A stretch of 64,000 nucleotides of DNA from Rhizobium sp. Q54 (GCA_945860165.1 CAMAPL010000007.1:1-64000); one strand, 5' to 3'; shown: positions 49,366 through 63,602, counted from the first letter of the stretch. The notes: generated by a model not told the origin, from the letters alone. Numbers and translations are program-made.

Positions 49366-50829
49366 ATGGGTACGAGCATGGTGCAAGCAGAAAAAATGAT
49401 GCCCGACTGGCGAGCGGCATGGGCAGCGGTGCGCGAGCGGATGCGGCGCGAACTGGGCGATCCGGTGTTCGACGCCTGGATCGGGCCGTTGAACCTGGAG
49501 TCTTTCGTATCCGACGAACTCAAGATCGGCACCGCCAAGCCCTTCGTGCGCAACTGGGTGGCCAATCATTATGTCGGCCGCATCGAAAAGGCCTTCATGG
49601 CCGAAGGCTTCACCCCGGCCTCGCTGGCGATCGTGATTTCCGCCATGGCCTCACCAAATCTTGGGCCCGCCATCGGCGGCGCCATTCCGCGCGAGGCCCA
49701 GCATCAGGGCCTCACGGACATACAGTCCAGCGTGTCCTACCTGCCGCCACGCAGCGAAAGTCGCACCAATGAAGACGACCGCGGCCTATGGAACCGGATG
49801 CTGCATCCCCAGCAGACCTTCGAAAGCTTCATTCCGGGCGCCGCCAACCAGTTTGGCCATGGCGCGGCGCGCAGTTTCGCCGACGGCCAGCAGTCCGACA
49901 TTCCGCTGCTCTATATCCATGGCGGCTTCGGCTTCGGAAAAACCCATCTGCTGAACGCCGCGGCGCTGGAATTCCGCAAGCGCGGCAAGCGTACTTTGTT
50001 CCTGCGGGCGGAAGATTTCATGCGCCACTTCCTGGGCGCGCTCTATCGCAAGGACACGCTGGCCTTCAAGGAGGAGCTGCGCACCGCCGAAGTGCTGATC
50101 ATCGACGACCTGCAGCATATCTGCCGCTCGACTGCCACGGCGTCAGAGTTCCTCTACACCGTCAACGCCTTTGCCGATCTGCGCCGCCGGGTGGTGATCG
50201 CCGCCGACCGGCCGCCCCAGGCGCTGGAAGGCCTAGGCGCCGACGTGAAGTCGCGCCTAGGCGGCGGGCTCTGTGTCGGTCTGGACAAGCCGGACCGCGA
50301 CACAAGGCTGGCTATCCTGAAATTCCGCGCCGCGGAGTTCACCCGTCACAAACCCGATGTGGTGCTGCCTGACAGCGTGCTGGAGCGGATCGCCGACCTG
50401 GAAGACGCCTCCCCCCGCGATCTGATCGGGGTCTTCACCAAGCTGGCCACCTATGCCGACCTCACCAAGAAGCCGGTGACCCTGGAAGTGGCGGAAGAAG
50501 CAGTGGGCCTGCGCGCCGGGCCAGGGGCCAAGACCTCCATCGAGGACATCCAGCACAAGACCGCCGAATTCTACAAGCTGGACGTCAAGGACTTCCATTC
50601 GCCCCAGCGTGCCCGCCGGGTGGCCCGTCCGCGCCAGGTTGCCATGTATCTGTCCCGCAAGTTGACCACCCGCTCGCTGCCCGAAATCGGGCGGCGGTTC
50701 GGGGGCCGCGACCACACCACGGTGCTGCATGCCTGCCGCCGCATCGAGGCCCTGATCGGGGAGGATTCCCTGTTCCGCCAGGAGGTCGATTTCCTGTCCC
50801 AGATGCTGCAGCGGCGGCCCGAAATATAG
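49366..50829 (+). CDS. dnaA: Chromosomal replication initiator protein DnaA
   Basis: DnaA binds origin boxes and opens the duplex. Domain I is at about 10-90 of the 487 residues (AWAAVRERMRRELGDPVFDAWIGP). The AAA+ domain begins near 145 (NRMLHPQQTFESFIPGAANQ) with Walker A GGFGFGKTHLL and Walker B VLIIDDLQHICRS. The C-terminal DNA-binding domain ends with EIGRRFGGRDHTTVLHACRR. Walker A has FGF where most DnaA have VGL. Several start codons are possible (49366, 49378). A terminator separates it from dnaN. Confidence 0.96.
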   Translation: MGTSMVQAEKMMPDWRAAWAAVRERMRRELGDPVFDAWIGPLNLESFVSDELKIGTAKPFVRNWVANHYVGRIEKAFMAEGFTPASLAIVISAMASPNLGPAIGGAIPREAQHQGLTDIQSSVSYLPPRSESRTNEDDRGLWNRMLHPQQTFESFIPGAANQFGHGAARSFADGQQSDIPLLYIHGGFGFGKTHLLNAAALEFRKRGKRTLFLRAEDFMRHFLGALYRKDTLAFKEELRTAEVLIIDDLQHICRSTATASEFLYTVNAFADLRRRVVIAADRPPQALEGLGADVKSRLGGGLCVGLDKPDRDTRLAILKFRAAEFTRHKPDVVLPDSVLERIADLEDASPRDLIGVFTKLATYADLTKKPVTLEVAEEAVGLRAGPGAKTSIEDIQHKTAEFYKLDVKDFHSPQRARRVARPRQVAMYLSRKLTTRSLPEIGRRFGGRDHTTVLHACRRIEALIGEDSLFRQEVDFLSQMLQRRPEI

Positions 50830-50865
50830 GCCTGAAAAAATAGCCTTTTTTTTGATCTTGGAGAG

Positions 50866-50900
50866 CACGCGGAAACCCCGATTTTCCGCGTGTTTTTTTT
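50866..50900 (+). terminator. Intrinsic terminator between dnaA and dnaN
   Basis: CACGCGGAAA and TTTCCGCGTG form a 10-bp stem with a 7-base loop, followed by eight T residues. It lies 37 bases after the dnaA stop, so dnaN probably has its own promoter in the next 140 bases. Confidence 0.92.
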
Positions 50901-51040
50901 AGGTTCCCGACCCCTTTTCTGCTATGTTTTTTGCCTTGAGTCTTGGGGCCATTTGCGATCCTCCCAAACACAAGAAAAACACAGATTTTCGGGCGCGATT
51001 TTCGCGCACCGGTGCGGGTCTAACAGGCGGCTGTCGAACC

Positions 51041-52162
51041 ATGAAGATCAACGTCGAACGCGGCGCTTTCCTCAAGGCGCTGAACCATGTGCAAAGCGTC
51101 GTCGAACGCCGCAACACCATTCCGATCCTTTCCAATGTCCTGATCGAGGCGGCCAAGGGCCAGCTCAAGCTTACCGCCACCGATCTGGATATCGAGATCG
51201 TCGAGGGCCTGCCCGCCGACGTGCTGCGCAACGGCTCGGCCACCGCGCCCGCCCATATGCTCTACGATATTGTGCGCAAGCTCCCGGACGGCGCCCAAGT
51301 GCAGGTTGAGCTGCTCTCCAGCGAAGGCGGAAGGCTGGCGGTTTCGGCTGGCACCTCGCGCTTTGAACTCTCCTGCCTGCCGCGCGAGGATTTCCCCCAG
51401 ATGGCGGCGGGCGCCCTGCCCCACAAGTTCCGGCTGGCGGCGGACGATCTCAAGCGCATCATCGGCAAGACGCGCTTCGCCATTTCCACCGAGGAAACCC
51501 GTTATTACCTCAACGGCATCTATCTGCACGCCGCTAAGGATGCCAAGCCGCCGGTGCTGCGCGCCGTGGCCACCGACGGCCATCGCCTGGCCCGCTATGA
51601 GCTGGAACTGCCGGACGGCGCCGCCGACATGCCCGGTGTGATCGTGCCCCGAAAAACGGTGGGCGAACTGGTCAAGCTGCTGGACGATGCCGATGGCGCC
51701 ATCGACATCTCGCTGTCCGACACCAAGATCCAGTTCGGCTTCAATGGCGCGGAACTGACCTCCAAGCTGATCGACGGCAATTTCCCGCCCTATGAACGGG
51801 TGATCCCGTCCGGCAACGACAAGTCCCTGGTGCTGGAAGCCCGCGAGTTCGCCCAGTCGGTCGACCGCGTTTCCACCATCAGCGCCGACAAGACCCGCGC
51901 CGTGAAGCTGAACCTCTCCAAGGACAAGGTGACATTATCGGTGGTCAACCCGGAATCCGGCACCGCCACCGAAGATGTGAGCGCGACCTACAGCGCGGGC
52001 GCGCTGGAGATCGGCTTCAATGCGCGTTACCTGCTGGACATCACCAGCCAGATCGAAGGCAAGGAAGTGCGTTTCCTGCTGTCGGACGCGGGGTCGCCCG
52101 CCATCATCGAAGATGCGGAGGACGCGCGCACGCTCTACGTCCTCATGCCTCTCAGGGTTTGA
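51041..52162 (+). CDS. dnaN: DNA polymerase III beta subunit (sliding clamp)
   Basis: The clamp encircles DNA and tethers polymerases. The 373-residue protein starts MKINVERGAFLKALNHVQSV and has RRNTIPILSNVLIEA, LSCLPREDFPQM, TDGHRLARYELEL and the C-terminal TLYVLMPLRV that forms the partner-binding pocket. ATG 51041 is the family start; the upstream frame is a read-through of the spacer. recF follows at once. Confidence 0.97.
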   Translation: MKINVERGAFLKALNHVQSVVERRNTIPILSNVLIEAAKGQLKLTATDLDIEIVEGLPADVLRNGSATAPAHMLYDIVRKLPDGAQVQVELLSSEGGRLAVSAGTSRFELSCLPREDFPQMAAGALPHKFRLAADDLKRIIGKTRFAISTEETRYYLNGIYLHAAKDAKPPVLRAVATDGHRLARYELELPDGAADMPGVIVPRKTVGELVKLLDDADGAIDISLSDTKIQFGFNGAELTSKLIDGNFPPYERVIPSGNDKSLVLEAREFAQSVDRVSTISADKTRAVKLNLSKDKVTLSVVNPESGTATEDVSATYSAGALEIGFNARYLLDITSQIEGKEVRFLLSDAGSPAIIEDAEDARTLYVLMPLRV

Positions 52163-52181
52163 TTTGACGGCTGCACGGGAC

Positions 52182-55746
<3,565 letters not shown>

Positions 55747-55755
55747 TCTCAGGGG

Positions 55756-55884
55756 CTACGCCTTCAGAAGCGCGCGCATCCTGCCGCGCGGATCAACCTG
55801 TCGAAAGGCGGCACCTTGGTCCTGAAAGCGGCTTTCGATGCGCCAGTAAACACCGCCGCGCCCGGACTGCGCACACCTCGCCAA
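55756..55884 (-). other. Possible small reading frame or gene remnant after gyrB
   Basis: In the 226-base gap after gyrB, the minus strand has an open stretch ending at TAG 55756. It reads SGRGGVYWRIESRFQDQGAA then FRQVDPRGRMRALLKA, with coding-like third positions. The only start near it is TTG at 55884. It may be a short gene or the tail of a lost one; no family was recognised. The rest of the gap is AT-rich. Confidence 0.25.
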
Positions 55885-55972
55885 AAAAGAAATTTTCTCG
55901 TAAAAACAAATACTTATTCGAAAACCCTGAGAAAATAGTTAAAGGGGTGGCAGCTCCTCAGATGATACCGGC

Positions 55973-56806
55973 CTAGGCCCGCGCGCCGACCAGCCAGCAG
56001 GCGGTGGGCGGGGCGATCTCGCCTTCCGGGGTACGGAATTCCTCCAGCGCACTGCTGACCCGCTCCACGATCCTGGCGCGGGTGGGCGCATCGACCTCCC
56101 CCACGGCGCGGGAGAGCGGCCCGATCTGAAGGGTCTGGGCAGCGATAACCGCGCTGTCGGGACCCATCGCCATCACCCCGTGCTGCTTCTCGATATGGAT
56201 GTCCTGAAATCCCGCGCCGTCGAGGATTGTGCGGATGCGGTCGAGATCGGCAAAGGCGAAGGGACCGGGTGCTAGGGGGTCGGTCGGCGGCTGTTCAGGC
56301 AGGAAGGGCCGCGCCGCCGCCAGTGGCGCCGATGCCCACCGGTTTTCGAGCGCCGTGCACCAACAGATAAAGGCCAGGCGTCCGCCCGGCTTCAGCGCGG
56401 TGCGCAGGTTGGCGAAGGCCCCTGCGGGATCGTCGAAGAACATCACCCCGAAGCGCGAAAATAGCAGGTCGGATTGCGGCGTGAAATGGTGGGTCGAAGC
56501 GTCCGCCTCGATGAAGGAGACATTGGCGCGGTCCTGGGCGCGGCGGCGTGCCAGTTCCAGCATGGGCCGGGAAATATCCGCCCCCGTGACCTTGCCCCGC
56601 AGACCGACGGCATCGGCCAGCGCCAGGCTGGTCGTACCCGTGCCGCAGCCGATATCCAGCACATGCTCACAGACTTGCGCAGCGGCGAACGCCATGACCG
56701 CGGCATAGGTGCCGGACAGGTTGGCATCCATGCGCTCCTGGAGAGCCACCCATTCGCGCCCCGCCTTCTCATTCCAGAATTTTATCTGGTCTTCGTTGGC
56801 GGACAT
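55973..56806 (-). CDS. SAM-dependent methyltransferase (class I, UbiE-like)
   Basis: The 277-residue protein begins MSANEDQIKFWNEKAGREWV and has motif I HVLDIGCGTGTTSLALADAV, then GADISRPMLELARRRAQ, FSRFGVMFFDDPAGAFANLR and LKPGGRLAFICW. The WNxxxGxxWV opening recurs in small-molecule methyltransferases of proteobacteria. Substrate unknown. ATG 56806 lies 11 bases after argG and is preferred over frames that read into argG. Confidence 0.85.
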   Translation of the reverse strand: MSANEDQIKFWNEKAGREWVALQERMDANLSGTYAAVMAFAAAQVCEHVLDIGCGTGTTSLALADAVGLRGKVTGADISRPMLELARRRAQDRANVSFIEADASTHHFTPQSDLLFSRFGVMFFDDPAGAFANLRTALKPGGRLAFICWCTALENRWASAPLAAARPFLPEQPPTDPLAPGPFAFADLDRIRTILDGAGFQDIHIEKQHGVMAMGPDSAVIAAQTLQIGPLSRAVGEVDAPTRARIVERVSSALEEFRTPEGEIAPPTACWLVGARA

Positions 56807-56816
56807 GGCTGCTGTC

Positions 56817-58049
<1,233 letters not shown>

Positions 58050-58107
58050 GGCGGAAATCCCCGAAAATCGCCGGGACTATAGGGATACAGGCCGCAAAAT
58101 CCAGCCT

Positions 58108-59349
58108 CTATTGGGGCATCCGGGCAAGCTGGCCGGACTGGAGATTGTCCATTGCCACCCCCGGCCGCTCACTTGGGCTCGCGGCGTTCGCCTGCTCTCG
58201 CGGGTCCACTGGACCCGCCTCGCGCGCTGCGCGCGCCGCAGCCTCACCCATGCGCGCCGAGGCTCGCTCTTTCACACTTTCGCTCTTGAGCTGGCCGCAG
58301 GCCGCCATGATATCGCGGCCGCGCGGGGTGCGCACCGGCGAGGCATAGCCGGCGCGGTTGACGATCTCGGCGAATTTCTCAATCTGGCTCCAGTCGGAAC
58401 ATTCATACGGCGCACCCGGCCAGGCATTGAAGGGGATCAGGTTGATCTTGGCCGGAATGCCCGCCACCAACTTCACCAGCGCCCGCGCATCGGCAAGGCT
58501 GTCATTGACGTCCTTCAGCATCACATATTCGAAGGTGATGCGGCGCGCGTTGGAGGCGCCGGGATAGGTGCGGCAGGCTTCCATCAGCTGCTCGATGGGA
58601 TACTTCTTATTGATCGGCACGATCTCGTTGCGGATATCGTCGCGCACCGCATGCAGCGAAATCGCTAGGCTGGAGCCGATCTCATGGCCGGCGCGCGCGA
58701 TCATCGGCACCACGCCTGCGGTGGACAGGGTGACGCGGCGCTTCGACAGCGCCAGGGCATCGCCGTCCATCACGATGGCCAGCGCCGCCTTCACATGGTC
58801 GAAATTGTAGAGCGGCTCGCCCATTCCCATCATCACGATGTTGGTGACCTTGCGGCCCGGCGCGGTCGAGGGCCAATCCTCCAGCGCGTCCTTGGCGATC
58901 ATGACCTGACCGAGGATTTCATCGGGCGTGAGGTTGCGCACAAGTTTCTGCGTGCCAGTGTGACAGAAGCGGCAGGTCAGGGTGCAGCCCACCTGCGAGG
59001 AGACACACAATGTGCCGCGACCCTTTTCCGGAATATAAACAGTCTCGAATTCGATGCCCGGCCCGGCGCGCAGCAGCCATTTGCGAGTGCCGTCTTCGGA
59101 GACCTGCGCGGTGACGATTTCCGGCCGCACCAATGTGAAGGAGTGTTCCAGCAGGGCACGGAAATCCCGCGCCAGGTTGGTCATGGATGCGAAGTCGCGC
59201 GCGCCATGGACATAGACCCAGTTCCACAACTGGTTCACCCGCATGGAGGCGGATTTTTCCGGCACGCCCGCCTTCAGTAACGCGGCCTTCAACGCACCCC
59301 GGTCTAGACCGATAAGAGAGATGCGCGGCGTTGTTGAATTTTCTGGCAT
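58108..59349 (-). CDS. rlmN: Dual-specificity 23S rRNA/tRNA adenine C2-methyltransferase RlmN, with element insertion
   Basis: RlmN is a radical-SAM enzyme that methylates A2503 of 23S rRNA and A37 of some tRNAs. Of 413 residues, the core has [20 protein letters not shown] with the CxxxCxxC cluster motif, [22 protein letters not shown] and the conserved second cysteine in [13 protein letters not shown] near residue 342. Relatives end soon after this. Here about 65 residues follow, and 30 of them ([20 protein letters not shown] on to ERPG) are encoded by palindromic copy D read in frame. The catalytic part is complete, so the enzyme is probably active. Its ATG adjoins the stop of the IalB-like gene. 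Confidence 0.94.
   Translation of the reverse strand: MPENSTTPRISLIGLDRGALKAALLKAGVPEKSASMRVNQLWNWVYVHGARDFASMTNLARDFRALLEHSFTLVRPEIVTAQVSEDGTRKWLLRAGPGIEFETVYIPEKGRGTLCVSSQVGCTLTCRFCHTGTQKLVRNLTPDEILGQVMIAKDALEDWPSTAPGRKVTNIVMMGMGEPLYNFDHVKAALAIVMDGDALALSKRRVTLSTAGVVPMIARAGHEIGSSLAISLHAVRDDIRNEIVPINKKYPIEQLMEACRTYPGASNARRITFEYVMLKDVNDSLADARALVKLVAGIPAKINLIPFNAWPGAPYECSDWSQIEKFAEIVNRAGYASPVRTPRGRDIMAACGQLKSESVKERASARMGEAAARAAREAGPVDPREQANAASPSERPGVAMDNLQSGQLARMPQ
58160..58249 (-). repeat. Palindromic element, copy D (inside rlmN)
   Basis: On the minus strand it starts GGGTGAGGCTGCGG and ends GTGAGCGGCCGGG, matching the ends of copies B and C. The main hairpin is GCGGGTCCA-G-TGGACCCGC and the first stem GCGCGC-GCA-GCGCGC. 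It is 90 bases long, a multiple of three, and contains no stop in the rlmN frame, so the gene reads through it. Confidence 0.85.
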
Positions 59350-59889
59350 TTACATCTGGCAGGTGGCGTGAATCTTCGCCAATGCGTCGTTGAAGCCGGA
59401 TAGGCTGAAGGTGTCAGTGGTCTTGGTGCCACGCTGCGAGATGCCGGTGGCCACCGCCGACACGCCACTGCGCATGGCGTCGATCAGGCGCGGCGTGTCG
59501 TTCAGCGATTGCAGCCAGGCACTGCCTTCATTGGCATTGTTGCGGATGAAGAAGGTGAACTTGTCGCCGCCCACGCCCAGCGCCGCGGCGCCGTTTTCCC
59601 TCGCCGGATAGCCATAGACGATCTGCGGCTCGGCCTTGACCTTGCGCGCCGGCCAGTCGCTGACCATCAGATAGATCGCGCTGCGCTTGGCGGTGCGCGG
59701 CTGGGTGGCGCGCGGCCGCGACAGGGCATAGCAGGTCAGGCTGGAACCCGAGCCCGACGAAAAAGCCGACCAGTTATTGAACACGCCCAGCAAGGTCGCA
59801 GGCAAGCCGCCGCCAACCGCGGGCTGCGCCACGGCGGGCGCGCTCAAGCCCAATGCGGCGATGGCGAAAATCCCCGCTATTTTTTTCAT
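59350..59889 (-). CDS. Secreted invasion-associated locus B (IalB)-like protein
   Basis: The 179-residue protein has a signal peptide (MKKIAGIFAIAALGLSAPAV, cut near AVAQ) and the IalB pattern: WSAFSSGSGSSLTCYALSRP, AIYLMVSDWPARKVKAEPQI, YPARENGAAALGVGGDKFTF and a final cysteine in KIHATCQM. The two cysteines may form a disulfide in the periplasm. IalB proteins were named for Bartonella invasion but are widespread in free-living alphaproteobacteria, with general stress or envelope roles suspected. It immediately precedes rlmN. Confidence 0.82.
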   Translation of the reverse strand: MKKIAGIFAIAALGLSAPAVAQPAVGGGLPATLLGVFNNWSAFSSGSGSSLTCYALSRPRATQPRTAKRSAIYLMVSDWPARKVKAEPQIVYGYPARENGAAALGVGGDKFTFFIRNNANEGSAWLQSLNDTPRLIDAMRSGVSAVATGISQRGTKTTDTFSLSGFNDALAKIHATCQM

Positions 59890-60020
59890 GATAACTTCGA
59901 CCTTCCCGACAACCCGATGCGAAATCTTGCATTGGAATCGGGCGTTTGTGTGATTGGCGGCACCATACCGGTAGGCGCCCTGCCCCTGCAAGTTTCCCGC
60001 TTAACGCAGGTTCCCAGGTG

Positions 60021-60806
60021 CTATTGTCTCAAGCCATAGCCCTTGGCATACAGCCGCCACACGGTTGCGCCCAGCGCGACCAGCAGAAGCACGGTCAGCC
60101 CGACGCCAAGGCCGGGCGGCGTTTCGTCAAAGCCGATCATCGCGCCGCGCAGGCCGTTGATGAAATAATAGAAGGGATTAGCCCAGGCCAGCCAGCGCAA
60201 CCAGTCGGGCAGCATCCCGACCGTGTTGAACACCCCGCCCATCATCGAAAGTGGCGTGAGGAAAAACACCACCGGCATGTTGAGTTGCTCGAAACTCTTG
60301 GACCACAGGCCGACGATAATACCGAGCAGCCCGAACACCGCCGACACGCTGACAATCCAGAACAGGAACAGCGGCCAAGAGGCGACATGGGTGGCATCGA
60401 AGAACAGGCCCATCAGCATGATACCGAAGCCGGTGACCGAGGCGCGTAGCACCACCACCGACAGACTGCCCGCGATCATTTCGGCATAGGAGAGCGGCGC
60501 GACCAGCGTCTCCTCGATGAATTTAATGAAGCGCGAAAAATAGATCGCCGAGGAGGATTGCAGGAAGGCGGCATTGACGACGTTCATCATCACGATGCCC
60601 GGCAGCACGAATTCCAGATAGCGATGGCCGCCGATCTCGGTGATGCGGCCGCCGACCACATGGCCGAAAATAAAGATGAACAGCAGCCCCGAAATCCACG
60701 GCGCCACGAACACCTGGATCGGCACCCGCATCATGCGCGACACTTCGCGCCGCACGATGGTGTACAGCCCGATCCAGTTTGTCCCCATGGGTGTGTTGGC
60801 TTCCAT
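60021..60806 (-). CDS. ABC-2 type exporter permease
   Basis: The 261-residue protein has six hydrophobic segments and the ABC2_membrane pattern: IGLYTIVRREVSRMMRVPIQ, PGIVMMNVVNAAFLQSSSAI, and MMGGVFNTVGMLPDWLRWLA with NPFYYFINGLRG. ATG 60806 is the start; the frame further upstream only overlaps the ATPase gene. With the ATPase it would form a two-gene exporter of the YadG/YadH type. Substrate unknown. Confidence 0.88.
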   Translation of the reverse strand: MEANTPMGTNWIGLYTIVRREVSRMMRVPIQVFVAPWISGLLFIFIFGHVVGGRITEIGGHRYLEFVLPGIVMMNVVNAAFLQSSSAIYFSRFIKFIEETLVAPLSYAEMIAGSLSVVVLRASVTGFGIMLMGLFFDATHVASWPLFLFWIVSVSAVFGLLGIIVGLWSKSFEQLNMPVVFFLTPLSMMGGVFNTVGMLPDWLRWLAWANPFYYFINGLRGAMIGFDETPPGLGVGLTVLLLVALGATVWRLYAKGYGLRQ

Positions 60807-60808
60807 GG

Positions 60809-61558
60809 TTATTCCGCCGCCACGTGATCGGCTTGCGCGCCCGTGGCCACCAGATAGGCCTGTTCCAGGCCGCCCGGCTCGCCCACCATCTCGTCCTTGG
60901 TGCCTTCGCGCACCACGAGGCCCTTGTTGACGATGGCGATCTGGCGGCAGAGGCGTTCGACCTCCTCGAGATAATGCGAGGTGAGCAGGATGGTCTTGCC
61001 GTCCTTGTTGATCTCGGCGAGGTAGCGCCACAGAACCCGCCGCAGTTCGACATCCACGCCCGCGGTCGGTTCGTCCAGGATGATCAGCTTGGGATCGTGG
61101 ATCAGGGCGCGCGCCAGCACCACGCGGCGCTTGAGGCCACCGGATAATTCGCGGAACTGCTTTTTCTGGTGGAGGATCAGCTCGAACCGCTCCATCAGCA
61201 TGTCGGTGCGTTCCTTGCGCGCCTTGGCGGCCATGCCGAAATAGCCGCCCATCCAGTCCACGATCTGGCGCGGGGTGGCGAAGGGATCGACGTTGAATTC
61301 TTGCGGGCACAGCCCGACCAGCCGGCGCGCCTCGCGATAATCCTTCACCGCATCGATGCCGAAAATCTCGATCTTGCCCGCGGTCGGCTCGGCGATGCCG
61401 GTGATGCAATGAATGGTGGTGGATTTGCCCGCGCCATTGGGGCCCAGGAACGCGAAAAATTCCCCTTCGGGCACGGTCAGGGAAATATCCTCAACTGCCA
61501 CGGTGCCACGGGCATAGACCTTGCGCAGATGGGATATGGAAAGGGCGGGGGCTGGCAT
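60809..61558 (-). CDS. ABC-2 type exporter ATP-binding protein
   Basis: The 249-residue ATPase has Walker A FLGPNGAGKSTTIHCITG, signature RELSGGLKRRVVLARALI and Walker B LIILDEPTAGVD with the switch histidine in LTSHYLEE. ATG 61558 fits the family start; another in-frame ATG at 61594 adds 12 residues. It precedes the permease gene by 2 bases, so both are one operon. Confidence 0.92.
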   Translation of the reverse strand: MPAPALSISHLRKVYARGTVAVEDISLTVPEGEFFAFLGPNGAGKSTTIHCITGIAEPTAGKIEIFGIDAVKDYREARRLVGLCPQEFNVDPFATPRQIVDWMGGYFGMAAKARKERTDMLMERFELILHQKKQFRELSGGLKRRVVLARALIHDPKLIILDEPTAGVDVELRRVLWRYLAEINKDGKTILLTSHYLEEVERLCRQIAIVNKGLVVREGTKDEMVGEPGGLEQAYLVATGAQADHVAAE

Positions 61559-61597
61559 GGGCACCTTATATGGAGTGCCCCCCGATTTTGCCAATGC

Positions 61598-62140
61598 TCA
61601 ATAATCGCGGGGTTTGGCCTTCGGCGCGCCCCAGTTATGCACCGGCGGCAGGTCGGCATCGCCGCCGCCTGGCGTGATCGGCCGCCCGCCATAGCCCCCC
61701 AGATTGATCAATCTGTCGTACAGCACGATGGCGCCCGCCATGCCGACATTGATGGAGAATCGGGTGGGGATTTTCACCACGAATTCGCAGGCCGCCAGGA
61801 CCTGCGGCGACAGAGAATAACGCTCGGCCCCGAAGACATAGGCGGCGCGAGTGGGATGGCGGAAGCGCGGCAGCTCCACCGCATCGTCGGTGATCTCCAC
61901 CCCCACCAGGCGGCAGCCCAGCGGCAGGCGAAAGTCATCCGGCTTTTCGAAGGAATAGAAGGGCAGCACACCTTCGGCGTTGCTGGTGTCGCTGTTGGCC
62001 TTGGACAGGTTGAGGCGCGGCGCGATGGAAAAGAAGAAGCTGGCGTCAAAGGCATGGGCGATCCGGACCAGATTGCCCAAATTCATCGGCTTGGAAACGC
62101 CTTCGATGCCGACCCCGAAATACCCGCGCATGCCCCTCAC
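61598..62140 (-). CDS. SpoU-family RNA 2'-O-methyltransferase
   Basis: The 180-residue SPOUT protein has motif 1 KPMNLGNLVRIAHAFDASFF, motif 2 YVFGAERYSLSPQVL and motif 3 VKIPTRFSINVGMAGAIVLY, ending with a basic tail. It lacks the N-terminal domain of RlmB and is the second SpoU protein in the window. Its target, tRNA or rRNA, is not evident. It is upstream of the ABC exporter genes on the same strand and divergent from the NRAMP gene. Confidence 0.85.
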   Translation of the reverse strand: MRGMRGYFGVGIEGVSKPMNLGNLVRIAHAFDASFFFSIAPRLNLSKANSDTSNAEGVLPFYSFEKPDDFRLPLGCRLVGVEITDDAVELPRFRHPTRAAYVFGAERYSLSPQVLAACEFVVKIPTRFSINVGMAGAIVLYDRLINLGGYGGRPITPGGGDADLPPVHNWGAPKAKPRDY

Positions 62141-62210
62141 CTACCCGATTCAGTCGCTATGCGCCAACGCTGGCAACCAAAAGCCGTTGCCGCATGCTAA
62201 CCTCTGTCCC

Positions 62211-63506
62211 ATGTGCGCTCCTGCGCCCAAAACCGGCCTGAAAGCCCGCCTCCATCAGGCCCCGCTTCTCAAGCGGCTGGGACCGGGCCTGATCACCGGC
62301 GCGGCGGATGACGATCCCAGCGGCATCGCCACCTACAGCCAGGGCGGGGCGCAGTTCGGCTTCAACCTGCTCTGGACCATCCCGTTGACCTTTCCGCTAC
62401 TGGCAGCGATCCAGATGATCAGCGCCCTGATCGGCCGCGTCACCGGCCGGGGGCTGGCCTACAATATGGGCCAGGTGATGCCGCGCCCATTGGTGCTGGG
62501 CCTGCTGGCACTTCTGTTCATCGCCAACACCATCAATGTCGGCGCCGACCTGGCGGCGATGGGCGCGGCGGCGAAGCTGGTCACCGGTCTCAGCCAGCAT
62601 GGCTTCACGCTTTTCTTCGCCTTCCTGTCGCTGGGGCTGCAGCTTTTCATCCCGTATCGCCGCTATTCCCGCTTCCTGATGGTGCTGACATTCAGCCTGC
62701 TGGCCTATGTCGCCGTCATGTTTCTGCTGCCGCTGGACTGGAAGGAAATCGGTGCCGGCCTGATCGGTCTGCATCCCAATCTGACCGAAAGCAACGCCAC
62801 CACCATCGTCGCCATCTTCGGCACCACCATCAGCCCTTATCTTTTTTTCTGGCAGAGCGCCCAGGAAGTCGAGGAAGTGGACCAGAATGACGACGAGCAT
62901 CCGCTGATCGACCAGCCGCGCGAAGGCTCCGAAGCGATCAGCCGCATCCGCGTGGACACCATCGCCGGTATGGCAATATCCCATCTGATCGCGCTCGCCA
63001 TCATGATCGCCACCGCCACGACCCTGCATGCGCATGGCGTTACCGACATAAACTCCGCCGCCGATGCGGCACAGGCCCTGAAACCCATTGCCGGGCATTT
63101 CGCCTTCGCTTTGTTCAGTCTCGGCATTATCGGCACCGGCTTGCTGGCGGTCCCGGTTCTGGCCGGATCGGCAGGATATGCGGTGGCGGAAGCAGCAGGC
63201 TGGCGAACTGGCCTCGACAACATGCCCTGGCAGGCGCGCGGTTTTTATACGGTGATCGGCGCGGCGGTGCTGCTGGGACTGGGCGTGGGTTATGTCGGCA
63301 TCGATCCGATCCAGGCGCTGTACTGGAGCGCGGTGCTGAACGGCGTCATCGCGGTGCCGATGATGGCGGCGCTGATGGTGGTGGCCAGCAACCGGCGCAA
63401 GATGGGCGAATTTCGCGTCGGTCCGGTGCTGGGCAGTCTGGGCTGGCTCACCACCGCGATCATGGCGGCGGCGGCGATCACCATGTTATATGTGACGTTC
63501 AAGTAA
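62211..63506 (+). CDS. NRAMP-family metal-ion transporter with altered metal site
   Basis: The 431-residue protein has about 11 membrane segments in NRAMP order. Segment 1 reads GAADDDPSGIATYSQGGAQF, where classic manganese/iron carriers have DPGN. Segment 6 has TTISPYLFFWQSAQEVEE in place of the MPH motif. Both changes remove usual manganese ligands, so a different ion is possible. The ATG at 62211 follows a 70-base gap; the frame further upstream only antisenses the SpoU gene. Confidence 0.85.
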   Translation: MCAPAPKTGLKARLHQAPLLKRLGPGLITGAADDDPSGIATYSQGGAQFGFNLLWTIPLTFPLLAAIQMISALIGRVTGRGLAYNMGQVMPRPLVLGLLALLFIANTINVGADLAAMGAAAKLVTGLSQHGFTLFFAFLSLGLQLFIPYRRYSRFLMVLTFSLLAYVAVMFLLPLDWKEIGAGLIGLHPNLTESNATTIVAIFGTTISPYLFFWQSAQEVEEVDQNDDEHPLIDQPREGSEAISRIRVDTIAGMAISHLIALAIMIATATTLHAHGVTDINSAADAAQALKPIAGHFAFALFSLGIIGTGLLAVPVLAGSAGYAVAEAAGWRTGLDNMPWQARGFYTVIGAAVLLGLGVGYVGIDPIQALYWSAVLNGVIAVPMMAALMVVASNRRKMGEFRVGPVLGSLGWLTTAIMAAAAITMLYVTFK

Positions 63507-63520
63507 TTCGTTTCTCCTTG

Positions 63521-63602
63521 GCCGGGCTTGACCCGGCCATCCAGAGTCACAAACTGCAAACAGTGAGATTTCACTGCTCTGGATGGCGGCTCAAGGCCGC
63601 CC
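63521..63602. repeat. Inverted repeat between the NRAMP gene and the small membrane gene
   Basis: The left arm 63521-63547 (GGCCGGGCTTGACCCGGCCA...) and the right arm 63578-63602 are near-complementary, with a small inner hairpin CAGTGA/TCACTG. This is a type of intergenic repeat common in alphaproteobacteria. It is a candidate terminator or RNA stabiliser. Confidence 0.7.
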
